DNA of 64,000 bases from contig NZ_PCOV01000007.1 of assembly GCF_002979435.1 (NCBI RefSeq), positions 62,001 to 126,000 of the forward strand, given 5' to 3'. The DNA is from Microbacterium sp. MYb66. Lineage in GTDB: Bacteria > Actinomycetota > Actinomycetes > Actinomycetales > Microbacteriaceae. Below the pieces are notes generated by a model. That model had not been told where the DNA came from. It saw only the letters and a list, made by a program, of their open reading frames with translations, and did not search any database. Positions within the stretch are counted from its first letter, which is position 1; every line of letters starts with the position of its first letter. This document shows, piece by piece, positions 27,358 through 34,666 of the stretch. The position numbers and the translations under genes were made by a program.

Positions 27358-28470
27358 ATGAACGCGATCTCGCCCGACGAACCAGGCGCCGGAGCAACGG
27401 CATCCGCCTCTCCTGCGGGCGCGCCTCGCGACCGCCGGATCACGATCGGCGACGTCGCCGCACGGGCCGGGGTGTCGAAGAGCGCGGTCTCGTTCGTGTT
27501 CAACGGACGCCCGGGCGTCGGCGAGGGCGCCAGGGAGCGCATCCTCGAGGCCGCACGCGAGCTCGAATGGCGGCCGGATGCTCGGGCGCGCGCGCTGTCT
27601 CGCAGTCGGGCGCAGGCGCTGGGCCTGGTGATCCGACGCGAGCCGGAGCTCCTCAGCACCGACCCCTTCTTCCCGCAGTTCGTCGCCGGAGTGGAGAGCC
27701 ACCTGTCGACGGTCGGCTATGCACTGGTGCTCCAGGTCGTCGACGGCGAGCAGGCCGAGCATGACGCCTACTCGCGCTTCGCCCATGAGGCGCGCGTGGA
27801 CGGAGTCTTCCTCACCGACCTGCGCATCGAGGACGAGAGGCCGGCGGAGCTGGCGGCTCTCGGCATGCCCTGCGTGCTGCTCGGATCGGGCGGCGGCGAA
27901 GACACGGCGCCCATCGGTCTCGACGATGCCGCGGGCATCCGCCGCGCCGTGCGTCACCTGCACGCGCTCGGACACCAGCGCATCGCCCACGTGGCGGGCG
28001 CCGATCGGTACGTGCACTCCCGTGTGCGCCGCGAGGCGTGGGAGTCCGAGGTGCGCCGGCTCGGCCTCGAACCCGGGGGCATCGCGGTCGCCGACTTCAC
28101 CGGCGCCTCGGGTGCGCGCGCCACCCACGAGCTCCTCGATCACCCCGAACCGCCGACGGCGATCATCTACGCCAACGACATCATGGCGATCGCGGGCATC
28201 TCCGCCGCGATCGACCGGGGGGTGCGGGTTCCCCAGGACCTCTCGATCATCGGCTTCGACGACATCCCGCTGGCGCCGTACATCATCCCGCCGCTGACCA
28301 CGGTGCGCCAGGACGTGTTCCAGTGGGGCAGCGCCTGTGCGCGCACCCTCGTCGCGATCGTCGAGGGCGGCGAGCCGGGTGCGGTCGACCTGCCCCCGGT
28401 CGAGTTCATCGTCCGGGGAAGCACAGGACCGGTCCGCGGCCAGGATGCGGCGCCTGAGGTCGGCGAGTGA
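27358..28470 (+). CDS. LacI-family transcriptional regulator of the mannoside/lyase regulon
   Basis: A 370-residue regulator. The helix-turn-helix (ITIGDVAARAGVSKSAVSFV, about residues 28-47) and hinge (ARALSRSRA) precede a sugar-binding-type effector domain, with the usual IIGFDDIPLAPYIIPPLTTV segment near residue 300. It is divergent from the permease operon and adjacent to one of the two AAACCGGTTT operators, so it almost certainly binds them. Its stop overlaps the GTG start of the HAD gene, meaning that regulator and phosphatase/mutase-like enzyme are co-translated. Confidence 0.9.
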   Translation: MNAISPDEPGAGATASASPAGAPRDRRITIGDVAARAGVSKSAVSFVFNGRPGVGEGARERILEAARELEWRPDARARALSRSRAQALGLVIRREPELLSTDPFFPQFVAGVESHLSTVGYALVLQVVDGEQAEHDAYSRFAHEARVDGVFLTDLRIEDERPAELAALGMPCVLLGSGGGEDTAPIGLDDAAGIRRAVRHLHALGHQRIAHVAGADRYVHSRVRREAWESEVRRLGLEPGGIAVADFTGASGARATHELLDHPEPPTAIIYANDIMAIAGISAAIDRGVRVPQDLSIIGFDDIPLAPYIIPPLTTVRQDVFQWGSACARTLVAIVEGGEPGAVDLPPVEFIVRGSTGPVRGQDAAPEVGE

Positions 28471-29234
28471 ACGCCGCCCCTCCGCGGCTGGTGGCGTTCG
28501 ATCTCGACGACACTCTCGCGCCGTCGAAGAGCGCGATCGACCCCCGGATCGGCAGGCTGCTGCTGGCTCTCGCGGAGCGCGTCGAGGTGGCGATCATCTC
28601 CGGGGGCAGGCTCGAGCAGTTCACGGCGCAGGTCGTCGACAGGCTGCCGCCGGCGAGTGCCGAGACGCTCGAGCGCTTCCACCTGCTGCCGGCGTGCGGC
28701 ACCCAGTACTACCGCATCCGCCCCGACGGCATCGAGACCGTGTACGCGCTCGACCTCGACGCGGCGCAGCGGGCGGAGGCCATGGTCGTGGTCGAGGAGG
28801 AGGCGCGGCGGCTGGGACTCTGGGCCGACGAGACCTGGGGTGACATCGTCGAGGACCGCGGGTCGCAGATCACGTTCTCGGCCCTCGGGCAGCGGGCGCC
28901 GATCGAGGCGAAGTCCGCGTGGGATCCGACCGGCGAGAAGAAGAACGCGCTGCGCGCCGCCATCGCGGCCCGGCTGCCCCGGCTGGAGGTGCGCTCCGGG
29001 GGGTCGACGTCGATCGACATCACCGAACGCGGCATCGACAAGGCCTACGGGATGAACCGACTCGTCGAGCAGAGCGGCATCCCGCTCGACGACATGCTCT
29101 TCGTCGGGGACCGCCTCGACCCCGAGGGGAACGACTACCCCGTGCTCGCCCTGGGCGTGGCGTGCCATGCCGTGACCGGGTGGGAGGACACCGCCGCCTA
29201 CCTCGAGGAACTCGTGCCGACGCTGCCGGCGTGA
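28467..29234 (+). CDS. HAD-IIB family protein, phosphomannomutase-like
   Basis: A 255-residue protein from a GTG start coupled to the LacI gene (GTGA). It has the HAD nucleophile motif FDLDDTL (Asp12, Asp14), the second motif IISGG near residue 48, Lys in the EKKNALR segment and the metal site GDRLDPEGND near residue 212. The segment SGGSTSIDITERGIDKAYG (about residues 176-194) matches the eukaryotic-type phosphomannomutase/sucrose-phosphatase branch. If active as a mutase it would convert mannose 1-phosphate, the GH130 product, to mannose 6-phosphate. A simple phosphatase activity is the main alternative. Confidence 0.75.
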   Translation: MNAAPPRLVAFDLDDTLAPSKSAIDPRIGRLLLALAERVEVAIISGGRLEQFTAQVVDRLPPASAETLERFHLLPACGTQYYRIRPDGIETVYALDLDAAQRAEAMVVVEEEARRLGLWADETWGDIVEDRGSQITFSALGQRAPIEAKSAWDPTGEKKNALRAAIAARLPRLEVRSGGSTSIDITERGIDKAYGMNRLVEQSGIPLDDMLFVGDRLDPEGNDYPVLALGVACHAVTGWEDTAAYLEELVPTLPA

Positions 29235-29275
29235 GGAGTTCGGGCTGACAGGATGCTGAGCACCGAGGAGACGGA

Positions 29276-30208
29276 GTGGCTGTGACGGAACCCCAGAACC
29301 CGCACGGCGCGGCGCGCGGGCACACCCCGCCGGTCGCGATCATCGGCCCGGGCGCGATCGGCGCGACCATCGCCGCGGTCCTCCATGAGGTCGGTCGCTC
29401 GCCCGGTCTGTTCGGGCGGACGGCACGCGATGGCCTCGAGGTCTTCGCGGGCGAGGAACGCATCCTCGTCCCGGGTCCGGTCCTCACCGATCCCGCGGCG
29501 GTGGAGGGGCCGGCCGAGGTGGTGTTCCTCGCGGTCAAGGCCACGCAGATCGCCGCGGCGGCGCCGTGGCTGACGGCGCTCTGCGGTCCCGACACCGTGC
29601 TGTGCGTCCTCCAGAACGGGGTCGAGCAGACGTCGACGGTCTCGCCCCACGTTCCGCCCGGGACGGTGGTCCTTCCGTCGGTCGTGTGGTTCCCCGCCCA
29701 GGCGGAGGCCGACGGCTCGGTGCGGCTGCGCGCAGAGCCGCGGCTGACCCTTCCGGAGGCGACGGGTGCGGAGCGGGTCGTCGAGGCGCTGCAGGGCACC
29801 CGCTGCACCGTGGAGGTGTCGTCCGACTTCGCCTCCGTCGCCTGGCGCAAGCTGCTCCAGAATGCGGCGGCCGGTCTGATGGCTCTCACCGGCCGCCGGT
29901 CGGGGGTGTTCGCCCGTCACGACGTCGCCGATCTGACGCTGGCCTATCTGCAGGAGTGCCTGAGCGTCGCGCGGGCCGAGGGTGCACGGCTCGGCGATGA
30001 CGTTCCCGGCGAGATCCTGGCGCGCTTCCAGTCGTCGCCCGCCGACATGAGCACGTCGATCCTCACCGACCGCGAATCGTCTCGGCCCTTGGAGTGGGAC
30101 ATCCGCAACGGCGTCGTCTCTCGCCTCGGCCGCGCGCACGGCATCCCCACACCGGTCGGCGATGTGGTGACGACCCTTCTCGCGGCGACGAGCGACGGGC
30201 CGGGGTGA
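29276..30208 (+). CDS. 2-dehydropantoate 2-reductase family protein (PanE/ApbA-like)
   Basis: A 310-residue NADPH-dependent reductase-type protein. AIIGPGAIGATIA near residue 22 is the Rossmann glycine motif, FLAVKATQ near 84 and LQNGVEQ near 110 are family motifs, and WRKLLQNAAAGLMALTGR near 190 contains the catalytic Lys position. The terminal SRPLEWDIRNG segment also matches PanE. The GTG at 29276 follows GAGGAGACGG; a second GTG two codons later is possible. Whether it serves pantothenate synthesis or another 2-oxo acid is unclear; it shows no link to its neighbours. Confidence 0.85.
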   Translation: MAVTEPQNPHGAARGHTPPVAIIGPGAIGATIAAVLHEVGRSPGLFGRTARDGLEVFAGEERILVPGPVLTDPAAVEGPAEVVFLAVKATQIAAAAPWLTALCGPDTVLCVLQNGVEQTSTVSPHVPPGTVVLPSVVWFPAQAEADGSVRLRAEPRLTLPEATGAERVVEALQGTRCTVEVSSDFASVAWRKLLQNAAAGLMALTGRRSGVFARHDVADLTLAYLQECLSVARAEGARLGDDVPGEILARFQSSPADMSTSILTDRESSRPLEWDIRNGVVSRLGRAHGIPTPVGDVVTTLLAATSDGPG

Positions 30209-30272
30209 GCCCGGAGGCGGGTGCCGCGCCTCGTCGAGGTGCGAGCGTCCTGCACTCGAATACGATGCCAAG

Positions 30273-31427
30273 GTGACCTCCTTCGAACCGCCGATGCTCG
30301 ACCTGTTCGGCGACGAGGCGCAGGAGCAGTACGAGGACCCGGAGTTCCTCAGCCGCCAGCTGATCACCTACCTCGGCAACAAGCGGGCGCTCGGAAAGCA
30401 CCTCGCCCGTGCCGTCGGGACCGTCCGCGAACGCCTCGGCGGCCGGCCGCTCCGCACGGTCGACCTGTTCTCCGGCACCGGCTACGTGGCCCGGTTCCTG
30501 AAGCAGCACTCGTCGCGCGTGATCGCGAACGACCTGGAGCTCTACTCGTACGAGGTGAACCGCTGCTTCCTCACGAACCGCGAGGATGCTCCGCTCGATG
30601 AGCTGGCCGCCGTGATCGACCGTCTCAACCGCGATGCCGACGGCGGCGCCTCGCACCCGGGCTTCTTCGCGGAGCTGTACTCTCCCGCGGACGACCAGGA
30701 CATCCAGCCCGGCGAGCGCGCCTTCTACACCAACGAGAACGCACGACGGCTCGACTTCTTCTCCCAGGAGGTCGCGGAGCTGCCCGAGCACCTGCGGCAC
30801 CTGGTCCTGGGGCCGTTGCTGTCCCGGGCGTCGATGCACGCGAACACCAGCGGGGTGTTCAAGGGCTTCTACAAGGACAAGCACACCGGGATCGGCAAGT
30901 TCGGCGGTGCGGCCGGCGACGCGCTGAAGCGCATCCTCGAGCCGATCCGGCTGGAGATGCCCACTCTGAGCCGGTTCTCCACCGCCACCGAGGTCATGCA
31001 GTCCGATGCCAACGCGGCGGTCGAGGCGCTCGACGAGCAGGACCTCGTCTATCTCGATCCTCCCTACAATCAGCATCCCTACGGCTCGAACTACTTCATG
31101 CTCAATCTCGTCGCGCGATACGAAGCTCCGGCCGAGGTCAGCGCGGTGTCGGGCATCCCCACCGACTGGAACCGCTCCGGCTTCAACGTCCGCAAGCGCT
31201 CCTTCCCGCTCCTCGCCGACATCGTCGCGACGGCCCCCGCGCGGTTCCTGCTCGTCTCGTTCAATGCCGAGGGATATGTCGCGACCGAGGAGCTCCGCGG
31301 AGAGATGGAGCGGCACGGCACGGTGGAGGAGGTCGTGATCCCCTACAACACCTTCCGCGGGAGCCGGAACCTCCGCGACCGCGACGTGCACGTCAACGAG
31401 CACCTGTTCCTGTTGGACCGAGGCTAG
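30273..31427 (+). CDS. D12-class adenine-specific DNA methyltransferase
   Basis: The 384-residue protein starts at GTG 30273, 6 bp after a leaderless-type TACGAT (30261-30266). The order of motifs is that of D12 (alpha-class) N6-adenine methyltransferases: YLGNKRALGKHLA near residue 30, SAM-binding VDLFSGTGYVARFLK near 64, and catalytic DPPYNQHPYGSNYF near 261. It lies 14 bp before an EcoRI-like endonuclease gene and must protect host DNA at the shared site. A target-recognition insert of about 130 residues lies between motifs I and IV. Confidence 0.87.
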   Translation: MTSFEPPMLDLFGDEAQEQYEDPEFLSRQLITYLGNKRALGKHLARAVGTVRERLGGRPLRTVDLFSGTGYVARFLKQHSSRVIANDLELYSYEVNRCFLTNREDAPLDELAAVIDRLNRDADGGASHPGFFAELYSPADDQDIQPGERAFYTNENARRLDFFSQEVAELPEHLRHLVLGPLLSRASMHANTSGVFKGFYKDKHTGIGKFGGAAGDALKRILEPIRLEMPTLSRFSTATEVMQSDANAAVEALDEQDLVYLDPPYNQHPYGSNYFMLNLVARYEAPAEVSAVSGIPTDWNRSGFNVRKRSFPLLADIVATAPARFLLVSFNAEGYVATEELRGEMERHGTVEEVVIPYNTFRGSRNLRDRDVHVNEHLFLLDRG

Positions 31428-31441
31428 AGAGAGAAGAAACC

Positions 31442-32152
31442 GTGGCGCAGAAAGACCGACTTCGACAGAACCGTTACGGCACGGTCATCAACGTCACCTC
31501 CTCCAAGCAGGAGATCGAGCTGGCGGAGGCGATGCTCGAGACGACGGAGGCGGTCACGGCCAAGTTCGGGCTCAGGCTCGTCCAGCGCAAGAGCATCCTC
31601 ATCTCGGAGATCGTCGCCGACCTCCGGGCGCAGTTCCCCACCGTGCCGTTTCAGGATCCGCTCCCCAGGTCGAGCATGAGTCCGGACGGGGGGATCCTCT
31701 CGGTGGTCTCCAGCGACGGGAAGTCCCTGCCGATCCTCATCACCGAGGTGAAGAACCAGGGGACCAACGACCTCCGCCTCGCCGAGGGGAAGAAGGCGCA
31801 TGCGATGGGCAACGCCATCGAGCGGCTCGGCAAGAACGTCATCGGCTTCCGGACGATGATGCTCGACGAGGGCATCAATCCCTTCGTCTGCTTCGGCTAC
31901 GGGTACGACTTCCAGGATGGGAGCTCGATCCTCGACCGGGTCCGCACGATCGCCATGTTCGGCGAGCTCAACCGCGTCAACGTCGTTCCCGAGGGCGAGG
32001 ACGGGAGATTCAACCGGGGGAGCTTCTACTTCCGGCAGGCGGCGTGGTCGCGTGCCGAGATGGTCGAGGTGATGACCGAGGTCGCGACCCGGGCTGTGCA
32101 CTACTACATCGCGAAGTACGGGGAGAGCGGCCTGCAGCGCGTGGACGCGTGA
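31442..32152 (+). CDS. EcoRI-like type II restriction endonuclease
   Basis: A 236-residue protein from GTG 31442 (GAGAGAAG upstream). It retains the EcoRI catalytic set: Asp82 in SPDGG and Glu102/Lys104 in TEVKNQG, the same spacing as Asp91, Glu111 and Lys113 of EcoRI. GNAIER at 123-128 matches the EcoRI segment containing Asn141 and Arg145 that reads the bases. It is 40 residues shorter than EcoRI (277), mainly through a shorter N-terminal arm and an 8-residue gap. Recognition of GAATTC is therefore expected. It would cut unmodified invading DNA and is coupled with the methyltransferase gene upstream. Confidence 0.85.
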   Translation: MAQKDRLRQNRYGTVINVTSSKQEIELAEAMLETTEAVTAKFGLRLVQRKSILISEIVADLRAQFPTVPFQDPLPRSSMSPDGGILSVVSSDGKSLPILITEVKNQGTNDLRLAEGKKAHAMGNAIERLGKNVIGFRTMMLDEGINPFVCFGYGYDFQDGSSILDRVRTIAMFGELNRVNVVPEGEDGRFNRGSFYFRQAAWSRAEMVEVMTEVATRAVHYYIAKYGESGLQRVDA

Positions 32153-32191
32153 CGGCGCTCTCCGCTGCTCACCCGTGATCCGGGTGCGCCG

Positions 32192-32509
32192 TCACCCTCG
32201 TGCGGATCGAACGATGTCCTCCAGTCGTCGCAGGTAGGCGTTGAACGACTCCCGACCCGTTTCGCTGAGCGCGATGCGCCGGGCGCGCCTGTCGGTCGGG
32301 CTGCTCGTGACGACGACGACACCCGCATCGGTCAGAGCGGACACGTGCTTCGACAGCGCGGATTTGCTCACTCCCACGATGCCGAGGAGGGTCGAGAACT
32401 CGACGTAGTCCGTGGGCGCGAGAGCGGCGAGGATGGTCAATCGCACCGGCTCATGCAGCAATGGATCGAGACGCAGAGCGGCCGCGTTCCCTCCCTGCTC
32501 GTCGCTCAT
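32192..32509 (-). CDS. Winged-helix transcriptional regulator (MarR/HTH_27 type)
   Basis: A 105-residue protein starting at ATG 32509, overlapping the stop of the upstream membrane gene. The sequence shows LHEPVRLTILAAL near residue 18, the recognition helix SKSALSKHVSAL near residue 50 and the wing RRARRIALSETGRESF near 76. This one-domain winged-helix family often controls an adjacent membrane-protein gene, as here. The 19-bp inverted repeat at 32972-32990 in front of the operon is the probable autoregulatory site. Confidence 0.85.
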   Translation of the reverse strand: MSDEQGGNAAALRLDPLLHEPVRLTILAALAPTDYVEFSTLLGIVGVSKSALSKHVSALTDAGVVVVTSSPTDRRARRIALSETGRESFNAYLRRLEDIVRSARG

Positions 32510-32940
32510 CGTATCTTTCCGGATGCCTCCGCCGCGGAGGCGTTCGCGAGGCGTTGCAGACCGGCCCGGCAGAAGATGAGGATCATCACGGCGGCGGCGA
32601 GGGCTCCGATCGTGTTGGGGGCGCTCCATCCCGCCGCGCGCACCGGAAACTGCACAGCGACGTACGCGGCGAGGGCCAGAGCGGCACCGCCGCCGACCAA
32701 CCAGGCACCGGCGCGATCGGACCAGGCCAATCGCGGCCGGATCGACCGGATCGACAGCAGAGCCACCACCGCCAGCACGATGAGTCCCGTGAGATACACC
32801 AGGTCCAGATCGATCGCCGCCCCGATCGCCACCGCGCCGACAGACGCGACGAGGGACGTCACCCACGCGCCCCTGCCGGCCGAGAGGCGGTTCACCCGCT
32901 GCACCTCGGCGAGTCGGGCTGCTGCTTCGCTGCGGTCCAT
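32506..32940 (-). CDS. Small four-helix membrane protein of a regulator operon
   Basis: A 144-residue protein from ATG 32940, preferred over the ATG at 32958 because GAGGAGGGAAG lies 7-9 bases upstream. Four hydrophobic segments occur at about residues 27-44, 48-64, 79-98 and 108-125. I do not recognise a characterised family; actinobacterial operons of a winged-helix regulator and a small membrane protein are common. It is first in a two-gene operon. Confidence 0.7.
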   Translation of the reverse strand: MDRSEAAARLAEVQRVNRLSAGRGAWVTSLVASVGAVAIGAAIDLDLVYLTGLIVLAVVALLSIRSIRPRLAWSDRAGAWLVGGGAALALAAYVAVQFPVRAAGWSAPNTIGALAAAVMILIFCRAGLQRLANASAAEASGKIR

Positions 32941-32971
32941 GTCTTCTTCCCTCCTCATTGTTTCCTTTCAA

Positions 32972-32990
32972 GAAACTAACAGGTAGTTTC
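32972..32990 (-). promoter_or_regulatory. Inverted repeat, probable operator of the winged-helix regulator
   Basis: GAAACTA (32972-32978) and TAGTTTC (32984-32990) form a perfect 7-bp inverted repeat with a 5-base centre, located 32 bp before the first gene of the leftward operon. Confidence 0.6.
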
Positions 32991-33035
32991 CCAAAGGGCA
33001 ACTATGCGGTGGGTGCCCTCGTCTGTTTCCCCTGA

Positions 33036-33182
33036 GGAGCTGACGCGGGCTACGTCGCGCAGCGTCGCGCAACCCGCGGCGGGAAGAGCCGAGTCTGGGT
33101 GCATCTCGCCCCCTCGGGGCGGCGCGCGTTCCACGACCATCTCGCTGCCCTGAAGGCCCTCGCTGCGAGCGCCACGAACTGA
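33036..33182 (+). pseudogene. C-terminal remnant of a winged-helix regulator
   Basis: Between a stop codon at 33033 and the TGA at 33180-33182 the plus strand reads 48 codons that look like the wing and last helix of a MarR/HTH_27 regulator: ADAGYV, then RGGKSRVWVHLAPSGRRAF, then HDHLAALKALA. There is no start codon or helix-turn-helix in front, so it is a broken gene. It is oriented opposite to the intact relative at 32192-32509. Confidence 0.6.
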
Positions 33183-33340
33183 CCGTCAGGAGAGCGTTTC
33201 GAGCTGTACTCCCTGCCTCACGAGCACGGGACGATGGGGGAACGTCGTAGGAGCAGCGATCACCGGCCGAACCGACAGCGCTCCTTTCCCGGATTGCGCA
33301 GTACAGTCGCAGTCGACCGTCTACGGGAAAGGTGCAGCCG

Positions 33341-33817
33341 ATGAGCGACGAGGCGAAGGCGAGACTGGCCGAGTTGGAAGAGCAGCACGAGACGTTGACG
33401 GTGGAGCGCTTCGAGCGCAGCGACGCCTGGGAGCTCGGCCGCTACCTCGCGGACAAGGCGCTGGCCGCGGGCTACCCGGTCGCCGTGGACGTGCGCACTG
33501 CCGCCGGCATCCTGTTCCATGCGTCGCTGCCCGGCGCCACGAGCGACAACGAGACGTGGGTCGCGAAGAAGGCGGCGACCGCCCTTCGCTTCGAAGCCGC
33601 CACCGCGCTGCTGGAGGCACGCATCAATGCCGGCGGGCGGGACATGTACGAGCCGGGCTGGCTCGACCCCGGCACTTATGCGGTGGCGGGCGGTGCCGTC
33701 CCCATCCGTGTTCGCGGCGCAGGCGTCGTCGCGGTCGCGACGGTGTCGGGACTGGCATCCGATCAGGACCACGACCTGGTCGTGGACGCGATCAAGGAAC
33801 TCCCGAAACTGACGTGA
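33341..33817 (+). CDS. UPF0303/HbpS-like heme-degrading-domain family protein
   Basis: A 158-residue cytoplasmic protein from ATG 33341 (GGGAAAGG upstream; an in-frame GTG at 33332 is less likely). SDAWELGRYLADKALAAGYPVAVDV near residues 25-50, NETWVAKKAATALRF near 69 and GGAVPIRVRGAGVVAVATVSGL near 122 follow the UPF0303 pattern (related to the HbpS/GlcG fold). Its role is not established. It stands alone, reading rightwards, and is followed by a convergent membrane gene. Confidence 0.8.
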   Translation: MSDEAKARLAELEEQHETLTVERFERSDAWELGRYLADKALAAGYPVAVDVRTAAGILFHASLPGATSDNETWVAKKAATALRFEAATALLEARINAGGRDMYEPGWLDPGTYAVAGGAVPIRVRGAGVVAVATVSGLASDQDHDLVVDAIKELPKLT

Positions 33818-33845
33818 CGACGTGCTCCTCGGCCCTCGCTCCGCG

Positions 33846-34334
33846 CTAGCGGCGGATGCTCTGGGCTGCTGTCGCAGTCTTCCCGTCAGCTCGACGCGCT
33901 CTCGCCACCGGGTTCGCGGCCTGCACGGCGAGGAGAACGAGCAGCGGCATGAGGTGGAAAGCCGTGAGGGTGGCTGCGTCGCGAGCGATGCCGTCGAAGG
34001 GATTCCCGTCGTCCAGCGGGCCCGCGGAGGCCCCGTTCAGCACCACGTATCCGAGGATGGAGATCGCAAGAGTGGCGAGTGCTGTGAGCGTGAGCGCGAT
34101 ACTCCTCGTTCGCAGAGGGGTCTCCCGTCGCTCGAATGCCCCGCTCAGGAAAAGCAGGGGCAGTGTGGCGAGCAGCGTGACGGGGATGCTGCCCAGCTGC
34201 AGGATCGTGAGCCAGTACAGCGCTGCACCGACGGTGGGCGACGGCACGTTCAGCACGCTGCTGAGCTGCGCACATGTTCCCCCGAGCCAGGAGGCGGCGA
34301 TGACGCAGATCCAGACGATGGCGGGCATGAGCAC
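33846..34334 (-). CDS. Hypothetical four-helix membrane protein
   Basis: This 162-residue protein has hydrophobic segments at about residues 3-22, 36-66, 81-101 and 124-143, and a basic C-terminal tail. No family is recognised. It is the last chromosomal gene before the integrated elements; its start lies 120 bp from the leftmost attachment-site repeat. Confidence 0.65.
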   Translation of the reverse strand: MLMPAIVWICVIAASWLGGTCAQLSSVLNVPSPTVGAALYWLTILQLGSIPVTLLATLPLLFLSGAFERRETPLRTRSIALTLTALATLAISILGYVVLNGASAGPLDDGNPFDGIARDAATLTAFHLMPLLVLLAVQAANPVARARRADGKTATAAQSIRR

Positions 34335-34453
34335 CAGCTCCTTGCTCTCGGGTCGTCAGGACTCCGGAGAAGTGTCAGTGACCGAAGCCGTCGTCGACCC
34401 ACCATAGGCAGAAGCCAGACGAAAGGCCGTCCGGAATCGCTGGAAAGGGAGAG

Positions 34454-34498
34454 GTGGAGGGACTGACGGGAATCGAACCCGCGCTATCTGCTTGGGAA
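34454..34498. repeat. Attachment-site direct repeat 1 (att, left end of element 1)
   Basis: A 45-bp copy of the tRNA-Gly 3' segment, identical to 42506-42550 and, minus its first base, to part of the intact tRNA at 49126-49199. Identity stops at GGGAA, after which unrelated element DNA starts. It runs from the CCA end through the anticodon loop, the usual crossover region for tyrosine recombinases. Confidence 0.88.
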
Positions 34499-34666
34499 TC
34501 TAATTCAAACCCTCTCAGGGACTACCGATTTCACACGGAAACCCGAGATCAGCGGCGATTAACCTTAACACGTCAGTACCTCTCAGTGCATCTGAATGCG
34601 GCTCCTGGAGTGCACGCGAGTGCACGAAGTCGACACCGGCAAGTCATCCGCGTTAAGGTCCCCGGC

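Noticed and set aside
34454..34666. Extension of the recombinase frame into the tRNA repeat
   Set aside because: The repeat is identical at all three att sites and each produces a similar spurious start; ATG 34667 has a ribosome site.
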